Of a stretch of 64,000 nt of DNA, positions 9,139 through 18,808 are shown one piece after another. Location: the NCBI GenBank assembly GCA_003133205.1, contig PKWK01000347.1, positions 17,861 through 81,860 of the forward strand, written 5' to 3'. Every line of letters begins with the position of its first letter. The stretch's first letter is position 1. A model generated the notes under the pieces. That model worked only from the letters and a program-made list of their open reading frames with translations. It ran no database searches and was not told where the DNA came from. The translations under genes and the position numbers were made by a program. Source of the stretch: Granulicella sp. GTDB lineage: Bacteria > Acidobacteriota > Terriglobia > Terriglobales > Acidobacteriaceae.

Positions 9139-10695
9139 TTACGAGCGGCGTTCCGGCATGGGCGCGACTGCCTGCCCACAATGCCCCTCGGAGTCGCAAG
9201 CTCTGATTCCAAAGAAGACGTTGTCCTTCGAGATCGGTAGCGTAGCGGAGTTGTTCGTGTCAGTCGCCCCGTACTTTGCTGCGTCCGTGGCGTACTGCCA
9301 ATCGGAAGCCGTAGTCTCGCGCCACACAATCTGGTAGCGAATCGGCCCGCGCGCAGCGGAAGGTGGATCCCACTTAAGGATTGTGTCGTTATCGAGGTTT
9401 GTCGTAACGATGCGAACGTTCTGAGGCAATCCGGGCGAAGAGGCGAGAGTAGCCAGACCGGCCATATTGAGACGCGCAACCTGCGCGATGTACTCGAAGT
9501 CATCGAACTTCAGAAGGTCTCCGTATTCGATGCCGTTTTCGGTTCGGACATGCTGATGTTGGTGATTGAAATTCTCTCTCCACTCGGTAAAGCGGACGGC
9601 CGGAAAGCCTTCTGCACTGAACGAACTGTGGTCTCCACCGCGGAGGTAGCGATCGAGGCGCAGTTCCATCACAGGCTCAAACGCCTTCAACTGCCCTGGC
9701 TTCGTAGCTACAGTCTTTGACCCGGGCGCCGGAAAGTAGGTTCGGCTGACTGCTAGAACCTCGCGCGCCAGCTCGCGTGATGGAGTGTCGTTTTCCATGC
9801 CGAGCGACAGCATCTGCGTGATCATTTCAAGAGGAGCGGTCGGCAGGATGCCCTGCGAGAAGACGCGCACGAGCGACTTGTCCTGCAACGTGTCGCCCGG
9901 CGTTGTGTCGCCTCCTACGATGTCATTGTTCAGAACGCCTTCCAACTGCCAACCTTCGCTCTTTGCAATCTTCGCAAGATGACGGCTTCCGTTCAGCCCC
10001 TGTTCTTCACCCGCGACGCACACAAAGACGAGGGTCGCGGGAAACTTGTACTTGCTCAAAATGCGGGCGGATTCAAGACTGACCGCGGTTCCACTGGAAT
10101 CGTCATTCGCGCCAGGAGCCGGATCGTGAGTGTTCATCACATCGGTTTCACGCGTATCGTAGTGGCCCGTCACCAGATACATTCGCTTGGATTGCACCGG
10201 ATCGCTGCCTCGCAGAATTGCATAGACATTTCGGATAGGTGTCGGCTTTACGATGCGCGGCTTCACTGTCGCCGTACCCGTAGACGGTGGCTCCACGAAT
10301 GCATCAACCTTGACCTCTAGGCAATTGCCGCAGGCCTTGCTGTAGCTTTCGAACTGCTGCTTGATCCAGTCCGAGGCGGCAAGAACCCCGGTTCCGGGGG
10401 GGAGATCGGTCTCAACGCTGGACACCGTGCTGCGATTATTGAACTGAACCAGCATCTCAATGTTGGCGCGTATCTTAGCGGCGGAGACCTCTCTCAGCGC
10501 CGCGGCGATCGGCTTGTCCGCTGGAGCCGCAGATATGGGAGTTCCGGCAGCCCTATAGTCGCGAGTGTATCGACCTACATGGGTAGCCAGTTGCGCAGAT
10601 GTTGCCAGTTGTGACACCCCCAGCAGGAGGAACGGGGCTACCACATTGCGCAAACGAATGGCGAAGCGTCGGGCCGACGTGTCTAAGCGGGCCAT
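9139..10695 (-). CDS. Secreted M28-family metallopeptidase with fibronectin-like tail
   Basis: 518 residues with an N-terminal hydrophobic export signal (about residues 15-35). Zinc ligands of an M28 aminopeptidase are visible in order: GHYDTRETD, the bridging Asp in PAPGANDDSSGTAVSLE, the Glu pair in CVAGEEQGLNGSRHLA, then an Asp in LNNDIVGGDT and a His in the late NHQHQHVRTENG segment. The last about 90 residues look like a beta-sandwich, fibronectin III-like domain (ILKWDPPSAARGPIRYQIVW). Expected activity is release of N-terminal amino acids outside the cytoplasm. It lies upstream of the amidase on the same strand and is divergent from the TonB receptor gene, which fits peptide scavenging. 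Confidence 0.88.
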   Translation of the reverse strand: MARLDTSARRFAIRLRNVVAPFLLLGVSQLATSAQLATHVGRYTRDYRAAGTPISAAPADKPIAAALREVSAAKIRANIEMLVQFNNRSTVSSVETDLPPGTGVLAASDWIKQQFESYSKACGNCLEVKVDAFVEPPSTGTATVKPRIVKPTPIRNVYAILRGSDPVQSKRMYLVTGHYDTRETDVMNTHDPAPGANDDSSGTAVSLESARILSKYKFPATLVFVCVAGEEQGLNGSRHLAKIAKSEGWQLEGVLNNDIVGGDTTPGDTLQDKSLVRVFSQGILPTAPLEMITQMLSLGMENDTPSRELAREVLAVSRTYFPAPGSKTVATKPGQLKAFEPVMELRLDRYLRGGDHSSFSAEGFPAVRFTEWRENFNHQHQHVRTENGIEYGDLLKFDDFEYIAQVARLNMAGLATLASSPGLPQNVRIVTTNLDNDTILKWDPPSAARGPIRYQIVWRETTASDWQYATDAAKYGATDTNNSATLPISKDNVFFGIRACDSEGHCGQAVAPMPERRS

Positions 10696-10859
10696 AGCAA
10701 GACTCTTTCCTTAATGGCTATTGAAGCTATTGAAAACAGCTTTAGCGAGTGCAAAAGTCGCCGATCCGGGATATTGCCACTTCGCCTATTGAGAACGCCG
10801 ATGACAACATAACGACAATCCGGTGACAATTAAGATCCTCCCATAACGCAATATCTGAT

Positions 10860-10871
10860 ATATCTAGATAT
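10860..10871. promoter_or_regulatory. 12-bp palindrome between M28 peptidase and TonB receptor
   Basis: ATATCTAGATAT is a perfect palindrome preceded by a related ATATCTGATAT stretch, about 100 bases before the TonB receptor start and 165 bases before the divergent peptidase start. It could be an operator shared by the divergent genes. A match to the GntR-family regulator at 16512 is only a guess. Confidence 0.35.
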
Positions 10872-10970
10872 CATCGTAACCAACTTTAACCGCGACTGCC
10901 TCCCAGAGGCTCTCGTATTCTTCGCACCTTCCCCTCAGGACAGCGCTGTCGCGCATCTATTGGAGACCCA

Positions 10971-13900
10971 ATGAAACTCATCCAAGCTCTGTGTTCAGTA
11001 ACGGTGGCGGCCTTCTTCGCCATCAGCGCGTCGGGTCAATCGACTGCCACTTTGTCGGGCACTGTTTCCGATCCAACCGACGCAGTATTGCCGAATGCGA
11101 AGGTCATCGTGCATTCGCTGTCGACCGGGCTGGACCGCATCATGGTGACGGATGCTGCAGGCATTTATGTCGCCGCGTCGCTGCAACCAGGGGACTACAA
11201 GGTGTCGGTCACGGCCTCCGGATTCAGTATGGATACGGTCGAAAAAGTGACGCTTGATGTTGACAGGAAGATCACGGTCAATCTCAAGCTCTCACTCGCC
11301 TCGACCGGGGCGACGGTAGAGGTACAGAGTGCCGCGGCCTCGCAGATCGAGGCCTCAACCATCACGGTTGGCCAGGTAATCGACAGGAACACCGTGCAAG
11401 AGTTGCCGCTGAACGGCCGCCACTTCTTGGATCTCACGGTGCTCACACCCGGAGGTGTAGTCGCTCCGACCGCGGGTAGCCTCACCGCTGCCAGCCGAGG
11501 CCTTGGCGCCAACTCCTTCATCACGGCCGGCAACCGCGAAGACTCGGTCAACTTCCAGATCAACGGCATCAATCTCAACGACATAAGCCAGAACCAGATC
11601 ACCTTCCAGCCGTCGATCAGCACTACCTCCGAGTTCAAGATCAACAACTCCACCTTCAGCGCGGAGTACGGCCGCAGTGATGGCTCGATCGTCACCGTTG
11701 CCACCCGCTCCGGCGGCAACAAGTTCCACGGCGAGGCCTTTGACTACTTCCGCAATGAAGCCCTGGATGCGCGCAACTACTTCAACCGCCCCTTCAACCC
11801 CACCACCGGGCTTCCCCTGGTTGGCAACACCGGCAATAAGGCCCCACTCAAGCGCGACAACTTCGGCGGCTCTGTAGGCGGTCCAATCTGGAGAGGCCAC
11901 ACCTTCTTCTACGGCAGTTACGAAGGTCTGCGTCAGCATCAGGGCATTCTGCAGAACAGCACGGTGATCTCAGCAGCCAATCAAGCCGCAATTGCCGCCA
12001 ACAAGGCTGTTCATCCTGCTGCAGCCGCACTGGCCGCACTCATCCCACTTCCGAACAGTGGAAATAACTACGTTTCATTTACGCCCGGCCCGGTCCAGAT
12101 TGACCAGTTCACCGGTGACGTCCTGCATCAACTCAACTCCAACGATTCTCTGCACGGCTTCTATGCCTTCCAGAAGGATGTCCGCACCGAACCCGCGCTG
12201 CAGGGCGACACCATTCCCGGTTGGGGAGACCATCGCAACGCGCATCGCCAGATAGGTACCCTCAGCGAGACTCACGTCTTCAGCCCGGCTACCGTCAATG
12301 AAGTGCGTCTCGGCTTCAACCGCATCTCCATCGCCTTCCACCCGGCCAACACCATCGACCCCACCAGCGTCGGCCTCGGCGATGGACTCAGCGGCCCCGT
12401 CGGCATTCCCCAAATCACGCTCTCCGACATCGGCCTGGTCTTCGGAGGCCCTTCGGGTTTCCCGCAGGGACGCAACACCACCACGGGTGTCTTGTCGGAT
12501 ACGCTGACCATGCTCAAGGGCAAGCACACCATCAAGTATGGCGGCGAGTTCCGCCGCTACCTCCTGGCCACCTTCGGGGCGAATATCGGCTCACTGACCT
12601 ATGTGACTTCCACCACGCCAATCAGCAACTTCCAACAGGACACTGCCACCGTCTTCAGCATCCAGCCCAACACCGTCTCCACCCGCAACTATGCTGATTC
12701 CGTGGGAGCGTTCTTACAGGACAATTTCAAACTCACACCCACCTTTACTCTCGAATATGGTCTGCGCTTCGAGTGGAACGGAACGCCGGTAGAGGGTGCG
12801 AACCGCTACGCGGTCTTCAATACCACCAACGTCACCCTCACTCAGGTGGGGACAAACGGACTCGCGGCCAACGGCGAGTACGGCCAGAACTACAATCTGG
12901 AGCCACGGCTGGGATTTGCCTTCGATGTCTTCGGCAACGGCAAGTCCGTCGTTCGCGGCGGCTATGCCTACCTGGTGGATCAGCCGGTTGCCTTTCCATC
13001 GGCGCTGGGAACCAATCCTCCCTTCAGCACTGCGGTCACCTATAACGGTGCTGCGATTCCGGTCTCCTCGCTCTATACCTCGGCGGCGGCCTCTGGCCTG
13101 GCGATCGTCATGGACAACCCCAACTACAAGAATGCGTACATCGAGAGCTTTAACCTGAACGTGCAGCAGGCTCTGCCATGGGGCATCGTCGGCTCGCTCT
13201 ACTACGACGGATCGGTAGGCAGACACCTGCTCATCAACACCAACGCCAACCAGGTAACCGGCCCTGCAGGCGCGACCGGGGCTACGCAGGTGCATCCGTT
13301 CCTGACCCTCTCGGCCTCGAGTCCAATCGCGGCCGGTAAGGCCATCGCCTCCAACATCTCCGAGAGAAACAGCATCGGCATCTCCAGCTATAACGCACTC
13401 TGGGCCGTGCTCAGCAAGAACATGAGCCATGGTCTCGAGTTCAACATGAACTACGAGTGGACGAAGTCGATGGACCTCAACTCACTCGGGTCGCAGGGTG
13501 GCCTGGTCCTGCCCGACAGCAACAACCCCCGCGGAAACTATGGTCTGTCGGACTTCGACGTGCGTCAGCACTACGCCGGAACGGCAATCTACGCGCTGCC
13601 CTTCAAGGGCAACCGCCTGGTCTCGGGCTATCGGCTAACGACCATCGTCCAGTACCAGACCGGCAACCCAGTCAACATCACCGCGGGTAGCTCGAACTTC
13701 AACGGCGTCACCGGCCTCGTGCGCGCCACCCAGATCGGCCACATCGTCACGAGTAAGTCGCAGGTTCCTGTTGCTGGTTCACCGAGTTCCTTCACCAACG
13801 TCACTTTCATCCAGAACAGTGGACAGACAAACTACGGCGGCACAGTTTGCAACATAACCAACCAAACCTCAGCCTGTGTCTATCAGATTCAGGAGACACA

Positions 13901-14228
13901 AACCGGCCCCAACGCGGCCACTTCGGCCGTCGGAGCTGCCGGCCTTACTACCGCCTATACGGGTCTCGGCACCATGCAGCGTAACGCGGTGACCGGCCCA
14001 GGATTCGCGGATATCGATCTCTCCGGTGAGAAGGAGACGAAGATCTTCGAAGGCCTCACCTTCACTCTTCGCGCCGATGCCTTCGACATCCTCAACCACC
14101 CCAACTTTGGTCAGCCGTCGGGCAATGTTCAGTCCTCGACCTTTGGCCAGATATCCTCAACCCGCTTCGCCACCAGCGACGGCGGATCATCGCGGCAACT
14201 TCAGCTCAGTGGTAAGTTCATCTTCTAA
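10971..14228 (+). CDS. Oar-like TonB-dependent receptor
   Basis: 1085 residues. The signal peptide MKLIQALCSVTVAAFFAISASG is followed by a carboxypeptidase-regulatory-like beta-sandwich (STATLSGTVSDPTDAVLPNA, about residues 25-110). Then come a plug domain (ELPLNGRHFLDLTVLTPGG, NREDSVNFQINGINLNDIS) and a long outer-membrane barrel with many YG/aromatic strands, ending ..LQLSGKFIF with a C-terminal Phe as required for barrel assembly. Such proteins import large nutrients with TonB energy. Flanked by a peptidase, an amidase and a gamma-glutamyltransferase, a peptide-like substrate is the natural inference. A strong hairpin terminator follows at 14243. Confidence 0.92.
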   Translation: MKLIQALCSVTVAAFFAISASGQSTATLSGTVSDPTDAVLPNAKVIVHSLSTGLDRIMVTDAAGIYVAASLQPGDYKVSVTASGFSMDTVEKVTLDVDRKITVNLKLSLASTGATVEVQSAAASQIEASTITVGQVIDRNTVQELPLNGRHFLDLTVLTPGGVVAPTAGSLTAASRGLGANSFITAGNREDSVNFQINGINLNDISQNQITFQPSISTTSEFKINNSTFSAEYGRSDGSIVTVATRSGGNKFHGEAFDYFRNEALDARNYFNRPFNPTTGLPLVGNTGNKAPLKRDNFGGSVGGPIWRGHTFFYGSYEGLRQHQGILQNSTVISAANQAAIAANKAVHPAAAALAALIPLPNSGNNYVSFTPGPVQIDQFTGDVLHQLNSNDSLHGFYAFQKDVRTEPALQGDTIPGWGDHRNAHRQIGTLSETHVFSPATVNEVRLGFNRISIAFHPANTIDPTSVGLGDGLSGPVGIPQITLSDIGLVFGGPSGFPQGRNTTTGVLSDTLTMLKGKHTIKYGGEFRRYLLATFGANIGSLTYVTSTTPISNFQQDTATVFSIQPNTVSTRNYADSVGAFLQDNFKLTPTFTLEYGLRFEWNGTPVEGANRYAVFNTTNVTLTQVGTNGLAANGEYGQNYNLEPRLGFAFDVFGNGKSVVRGGYAYLVDQPVAFPSALGTNPPFSTAVTYNGAAIPVSSLYTSAAASGLAIVMDNPNYKNAYIESFNLNVQQALPWGIVGSLYYDGSVGRHLLINTNANQVTGPAGATGATQVHPFLTLSASSPIAAGKAIASNISERNSIGISSYNALWAVLSKNMSHGLEFNMNYEWTKSMDLNSLGSQGGLVLPDSNNPRGNYGLSDFDVRQHYAGTAIYALPFKGNRLVSGYRLTTIVQYQTGNPVNITAGSSNFNGVTGLVRATQIGHIVTSKSQVPVAGSPSSFTNVTFIQNSGQTNYGGTVCNITNQTSACVYQIQETQTGPNAATSAVGAAGLTTAYTGLGTMQRNAVTGPGFADIDLSGEKETKIFEGLTFTLRADAFDILNHPNFGQPSGNVQSSTFGQISSTRFATSDGGSSRQLQLSGKFIF

Positions 14229-14242
14229 AGGTCAACGCCCAG

Positions 14243-14292
14243 GGCGTGCGCTTTGCGGAAGGTTCCGCGAAGCGCACGCCTCTTCTTCTATC
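14243..14292 (+). terminator. Intrinsic terminator of the TonB receptor gene
   Basis: GGCGTGCGCTT pairs with AAGCGCACGCC, with an additional inner GCGG/CCGC stem, and is followed by TCTTCTTCT. It starts 15 bases after the receptor stop codon. Confidence 0.75.
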
Positions 14293-14388
14293 ATTGGAAG
14301 ATCGCAGGGGCTCGCGCCTGCATCCCACGGTGCGCCGCCCACTCGCGTAGTGGCGGGCTGAATCGAAAATCTTGCTCTCGAGGTGACC

Positions 14389-16239
14389 ATGCGCCGTCGC
14401 ACGTTTCTCACCACGCTTCCGCTTGCAGCGGCCGGTTCGACATCACTGGGGCAGCGCCTCGCCGCGCCGGGACAGGGCGATGCTCCGCACACTCCAGGCT
14501 CCGACAGTCCCGCAAAGTATCAGGCCCCCGGCGCCGAGAGTTTTCTGCGGCCAGACGTCCATGCAGGCGACCGGCCCTCAGGCGCGAGCTTTGCCAGCCG
14601 CTCTCCCGCCCTGGGATGTTCTGGCGCGGCGGGTACTGCTCATCCGTTAGCAACTCAGGCGGCAATCGAGATGCTGCGCCGAGGCGGTTCTGCCGTCGAT
14701 GCAGCCGTGGCGGCGAATGCGCTACTGGGTTTTGTCGAGCCGGTCAGCTCAGGCCTCGGCGGCGACTGCTTTGCCTTGCTCTGGGACCCGAAGCAGGCGA
14801 AGGTAGTGAGCATGGCGAGTTCGGGTAAGTCGCCGAAGTCGCTTTCTCTCGCAACCGCGCGGTCTCGGGCAAAGCAAGGCGTGCTTCCCAGACTGGGAGC
14901 GGTGACAGTATCGACGCCGGGTTCGCTCGGTGGCTGGTGGGCGCTGCATCAGCGCTACGGCAAGCTGAAGTGGGCTGAGCTGTTTGAACCCGCGATTCAC
15001 TACTGTGAGGCCGGCGACCCGGTTCCGCAGATCATCGGCTACTACATCAAGCGCAACTTGGCGGCATTTGTAAAACCGGGATCGGGCGTGGAAGAGACAG
15101 CAAACGCCATGCGCACCTACGCGCCTTCGGGCACGGTTCCTAACGAGTACGATATCCGTCGCAATCCAGATTTGGCGCACACTTATCGACTTATTGCCGC
15201 TGGTGGCCGCGACGCTTTCTATGACGGTCCGATCGCGGCGACCATCGATGCGTACTTCAAACGCATCGGCGGATGGCTATCGAAAGAAGACCTGCGCGAG
15301 CATCAGGCCGAGTGGATCGACCCCCTCGTGACCAGCTATCGCGGTGTCGATGTGTATGGCATGGGCGCAAACACACAGGGATTGGCGACGCTCCAGATGC
15401 TCAACATCCTCGAACAGTTCAACCTGAGAGAGATGGGCTTTCAATCGCCTCAATCCCTTCATGTGCAGATTGAGGCCAAACGATTGGCTTACGAGGACCG
15501 GGCGCGCTATTATGCCGATCCGCATTTTGCCAGTATCCCGGTCGCATGGCTGAACTCGAAGGAATACGCAAAAGAAAGGATGAAGCTCATCAGGCTCGAC
15601 CGGATTCTCGATCCGGTACATCCAGGACAGGCGCCGAGCCACGGCGATACTACCTACTTCACCACGGCTGATAACGACGGCATGATGGTGTCGATGATTC
15701 AGTCGAACTTCCGCGGCATGGGATCGGGTCTAGTGGCCGATGGGCTGGGCTTTATGTTTCAGGACCGCGGGGAGCTTTTCTCTCTGCAGGATAGGCATCC
15801 CAATATCTATGCGCCGGGCAAGCGGCCGTTTCAGACCATCATCCCTGGATTCGCTGCGAAGGGCGACGTCCCCTGGATGTCGTTCGGCGTGATGGGTGGC
15901 GACATGCAGCCACAGGGGCAGACCCAGATCGTGTTGAACCGGGTGGATTACGGGCTCGACGTTCAGGCCGCTGGCGATAGCCCACGGTGGCACCACGAAG
16001 GATCGTCGCAGACCATGGGCGAGGATCTCGCCGGCCTTCCATCCAAAGGCCTGCTGCGGCTTGAGGCAGGAGTTCCGGTGGAGACACGCAATGCGCTGAT
16101 CGAGCTCGGTTGGTCGATGGGAGCAAGCGATGGTGGGTTCGGCCGATACGAGTGCATCGAGAATCGCAAGCAGGGAACGGATCGCGTGTACGCTGCCGCG
16201 AGTGAGATGCGGGCCGACGGAGTAGCGCTGGCTTACTAG
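14389..16239 (+). CDS. ggt: Gamma-glutamyltransferase family protein, Tat-like signal
   Basis: About 616 residues. The leader MRRRTFLTTLPLAAAGS is twin-arginine-like. The Ntn-hydrolase pattern of gamma-glutamyltransferases is clear: ATQAAIEMLRRGGSAVDAAV near the N-terminus, VEPVSSGLGGDCFALLWD, and the autocleavage site HGDTTYFTTAD, with T421 as the likely nucleophile after maturation. The small subunit then has MIQSNFRGMGSGLV and the GGDMQPQGQTQIVLN motif. It would cleave gamma-glutamyl bonds of glutathione or similar peptides outside the cytoplasm. A GTG six bases upstream is an alternative start; GAGGTG is the ribosome site. It follows the TonB receptor but is separated by a terminator. Confidence 0.9.
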   Translation: MRRRTFLTTLPLAAAGSTSLGQRLAAPGQGDAPHTPGSDSPAKYQAPGAESFLRPDVHAGDRPSGASFASRSPALGCSGAAGTAHPLATQAAIEMLRRGGSAVDAAVAANALLGFVEPVSSGLGGDCFALLWDPKQAKVVSMASSGKSPKSLSLATARSRAKQGVLPRLGAVTVSTPGSLGGWWALHQRYGKLKWAELFEPAIHYCEAGDPVPQIIGYYIKRNLAAFVKPGSGVEETANAMRTYAPSGTVPNEYDIRRNPDLAHTYRLIAAGGRDAFYDGPIAATIDAYFKRIGGWLSKEDLREHQAEWIDPLVTSYRGVDVYGMGANTQGLATLQMLNILEQFNLREMGFQSPQSLHVQIEAKRLAYEDRARYYADPHFASIPVAWLNSKEYAKERMKLIRLDRILDPVHPGQAPSHGDTTYFTTADNDGMMVSMIQSNFRGMGSGLVADGLGFMFQDRGELFSLQDRHPNIYAPGKRPFQTIIPGFAAKGDVPWMSFGVMGGDMQPQGQTQIVLNRVDYGLDVQAAGDSPRWHHEGSSQTMGEDLAGLPSKGLLRLEAGVPVETRNALIELGWSMGASDGGFGRYECIENRKQGTDRVYAAASEMRADGVALAY

Positions 16240-16472
16240 TGCCAGGACAGCCCCTTACCTGCCTGCGCGTATCAAGCAGCTAAGAGACCAAGGGCCTCTA
16301 CCATACATCAGCTAAAACGCCCTCGGAACGCGCGATGATTGCGCTCGCCATGCAATTCCCAACTACGTTCATCATCGTGCGGCCCAACGGGAGCATTCCA
16401 GATAACAGATTGGCGGCATAGAAAGTCTGTCAACCGAAAATGATATTTCAAGTACTACAGGGTGAGTTGCAT

Positions 16473-16489
16473 AATCTGCATCGCAGATT
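16473..16489. promoter_or_regulatory. Inverted repeat upstream of the GntR regulator
   Basis: AATCTGC-atc-GCAGATT is a perfect 7+3+7 inverted repeat ending 23 bases before the regulator's start codon, a good position for an autoregulatory operator of a GntR-type repressor. No second copy was found elsewhere in the locus. Confidence 0.5.
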
Positions 16490-16511
16490 GAGTAGAATGT
16501 GAGAATTCCCT

Positions 16512-17177
16512 ATGCAATCCATGAAGAAGATTTACGCTCCGCAAAATCTGACCGCGCTGGCATACGAAAGCATCAAGAGCTACATCCTGCGGGAAGATCT
16601 GGATGAGGAGACCAAACTGACGGAGGAGTCTCTCTCCAACCAGCTTGGCATCAGCAAATCTCCTGTCCGGGAGGCGCTGAATAGTTTACACACCCAAGGC
16701 TTGATTCGAATTGAATCGCGGCGTGGCGCCTATCTGCGCCGCTTTACAGCGCAAGAGGTGAAAGACCTCTACGACCTTCGCGAGGCGCTTGAAGTCTATG
16801 CCGTGGGCGCAGCGATCGTGACCCCCGAGTTGTTGTCCGAGTTGCGCGAAAGCACCAAACGCACCCGCAAGTTTCTCAAGACGAATGATCGGATGAAACA
16901 CATCGAAGAAGATACGAAGTTCCATGGATTGATCGCTCTTGCAACCGGCAATGCTGAGCTATGCCGCGTTCTGGCAAACATACAGAACCAGATATGGTTG
17001 TGCCGGCGCAAGACCTACGAGCTGTCCGCTTCCACCGCTCCGAGTGCACATAAGGCGATTCTCGAAGCACTGGAGAAGGGCAGCCTCAAAGAAGCCCGGA
17101 GTGCCATGCGCAGTCACATCGCTCTGGTGCGGCAACGCCTGATCAGTTTCATACAACAGAAGAACGGATTGTCTTAA
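16512..17177 (+). CDS. GntR-family transcriptional regulator, FCD subfamily
   Basis: 221 residues. The N-terminal winged helix-turn-helix is typical (LTEESLSNQLGISKSPVREA then LNSLHTQGLIRIESRRG, about residues 35-75). The C-terminal all-helical FCD ligand domain has DLYDLREALEVYA, the metal-type DTKFHGLIALATGN and a late ASTAPSAHKAILEAL His motif. FCD regulators usually respond to small carboxylates or amino acids. Its place at the end of the peptidase/amidase/GGT locus suggests it controls that set, with the inverted repeat at 16473 as a candidate own operator. A second ATG three codons in is an alternative start. Confidence 0.9.
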   Translation: MQSMKKIYAPQNLTALAYESIKSYILREDLDEETKLTEESLSNQLGISKSPVREALNSLHTQGLIRIESRRGAYLRRFTAQEVKDLYDLREALEVYAVGAAIVTPELLSELRESTKRTRKFLKTNDRMKHIEEDTKFHGLIALATGNAELCRVLANIQNQIWLCRRKTYELSASTAPSAHKAILEALEKGSLKEARSAMRSHIALVRQRLISFIQQKNGLS

Positions 17178-17198
17178 GGTAAGGATTGAGCGCTCCAG

Positions 17199-17330
17199 CG
17201 AGATCGACTGGAGGTCAAGTTCGAGATTCCGAAGGGCGACTACGGCTGCGTCCGGGCCGATAGCCACGACCTGAGATGCAGCGTTGACGTTTACCGTCTC
17301 CATCGCGCTGCCAACTTTCAACTCGAAGTT
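17199..17330 (-). pseudogene. Relic of a TonB receptor N-terminal region
   Basis: Reading the minus strand gives NFELKVGSAMETVNVNAASQ, which closely resembles the end of the carboxypeptidase-regulatory domain and plug junction of Oar-like receptors (compare NLKLSLASTGATVEVQSAAA at 10971). No start, barrel or continuation is present, so this is at most a short fragment. Confidence 0.35.
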
Positions 17331-17333
17331 TAG

Positions 17334-17756
17334 AGCGACGTCGCTACCGATCGTAACGTCGACGTTCTCTTTTCCGTTCGCCAGGCAACCGATCTGTTTG
17401 ACCGGCTTGATCTAGCCCTTATCGGCATAGGCTCGATGGAGCCGTCGCCTTTCCTGGTTAGCAGCGGCAACGCCTTCTCTCCCGGAGAGCGGCGCGAGAT
17501 GCTCCGGCAGGGCGCCGTCGGCGACATCTGCCTGCGCTTTTTCGACCAGATGGGCAAACCCATCAAGTCAACGCTTAATTCCCGCGTCATTAATATTGAA
17601 CTTGAGGCCCTCAAGCGGGTCGGGCACGTCGTTGCCGTTGCGGGCGGTCCAGGAAAGGTTGCTGCAATCCTGGGAGCGTTGCGGAGTCAGCGCATCAATG
17701 CCCTGATTACCGATCGGCAGACTGCAGAGAGCCTCCTCGGTGCGGAATCTGTTTGA
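17334..17756 (+). pseudogene. C-terminal fragment of a SorC/DeoR-type sugar-binding regulator
   Basis: About 140 codons remain, with an in-frame stop (TAG at 17331) just before. The reading frame gives ATDLFDRLDLALIGIGSMEP, then FLVSSGNAFSPGERREMLR, GAVGDICLRFFDQMGKP, and ends GALRSQRINALITDRQTAES. These are the sugar-phosphate-binding C-terminal segments of SorC-family regulators. The helix-turn-helix and the first half of the ligand domain are absent, so it cannot act as a normal DNA-binding regulator. Confidence 0.75.
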
Positions 17757-18566
17757 TATCCCGGCCGGATGATTGGGGACTTGATCGTGAACTCTGGAGA
17801 ACGTCATGTGAATCTGTGCCTCGTCACAGCTCAACCGGGGGAGGATCGACGTCATTCTCTAACTCGAAGGATTTGCTTGACCGTTTGGGCATTCTGGCCC
17901 ATTTGGCACTTCTGGCCTTTTTTTTAAATGCGTAAGTCAATGATTCCATTAGCGGAGCGGGAGACCGATCCCGTCTCTGGCCACCACATTCTCACCTGCA
18001 CATTGGCGCCCTGCGACTCCACCTTCAAGCTGAACGCAGTGCTCGCTGCCGTCGTGCGGCAACTGCGTCGCGGTCCCACCCGCGATTTTGAACGTGCTGC
18101 TCCTCGCCGAGATCAGGCCACTGCCCGTCGCCGTAAGTGGGTAGCCGGCGTAAGTCGACGGTAGTCAGTCCTGGCAACGTGGAATGGCCTGTTATCGCCA
18201 ACTAAGAATCTACACATTCGGTTTGAATCGTCAAAGATTACTTGGGCCAAAGCTCAAACAACCTCGGCGCGGCCATCTGTATAGATTTCACATCGGAGCT
18301 TAGGAGGCAACGCATCCAGCGCGACTCTGCGCTCACGATCTCACAAAGATCTGCTTTCATGTCGTGATCGTACAAAGCGAGCGTGAAGAATTCATGGAAG
18401 GTGCCCTGCGCCAGTGCGAGTACGTGGTGAGAGTCAGCGTGAGGACGAGCGCGAGAAGTCGGGGTCTTCCAGGAATCCGTCGGATCATCGTGCGACCTCC
18501 GTAGACAGGAGAACATCGTACCCTAGATGGAAAGGGTCGAACCGCACCAGCACGTCGCGGGTCAGC
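17757..18566. other. Relic-rich stretch without an intact gene
   Basis: About 800 bases with no gene I can support. Near 17890-17925 there are short repeated TTGG/CTGGCC elements ending in a T-run. On the minus strand around 18070-18170 a frame reads STYAGYPLTATGSGLISA, reminiscent of bacterial Ig-like repeats, but it is broken on both sides. A 43-codon minus-strand frame at 18488-18357 has a good GGAGGT ribosome site but a low-complexity product, so I do not call it. Confidence 0.4.
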
Positions 18567-18780
18567 ATCTGCCCGCTGGGATCCGGACATCTCGCGGGCA
18601 GCGGCGTTCTACCAGGTGTCGCGGGTGGCGGCGGACCGGCACCTGGGGGAGGACGCGGCAGGGAACCTGGTGGCGGTGCACGTGACGCCGCGGCAGTTCG
18701 GGTTGCTGGGCGAGCCTCGGGTGAATGTGCTGGAGCTGAACCTGGATCTGGACAAGGTGGCACCGACAGGTTCGAAGTAG
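18567..18780 (+). pseudogene. kdpC: KdpC C-terminal relic
   Basis: The frame reads [20 protein letters not shown] and ends [18 protein letters not shown] before the stop at 18778. This is the C-terminal signature of KdpC, the small subunit of the potassium-transporting Kdp ATPase (consensus SGSGLDPHISPAAA ... [17 protein letters not shown]). The N-terminal membrane helix and the first half are missing and no kdpA, kdpB or kdpD lies nearby, so it is a dead fragment. Confidence 0.75.
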
Positions 18781-18808
18781 TTGAGGGTCCCTTCCCTGTG
18801 GCAGCTCC

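Noticed and set aside
18357..18488. Small minus-strand gene of 43 codons with a good ribosome site
   Set aside because: The product is a Leu/Thr-rich low-complexity run with no support beyond the ribosome-like sequence, inside a relic-rich stretch.
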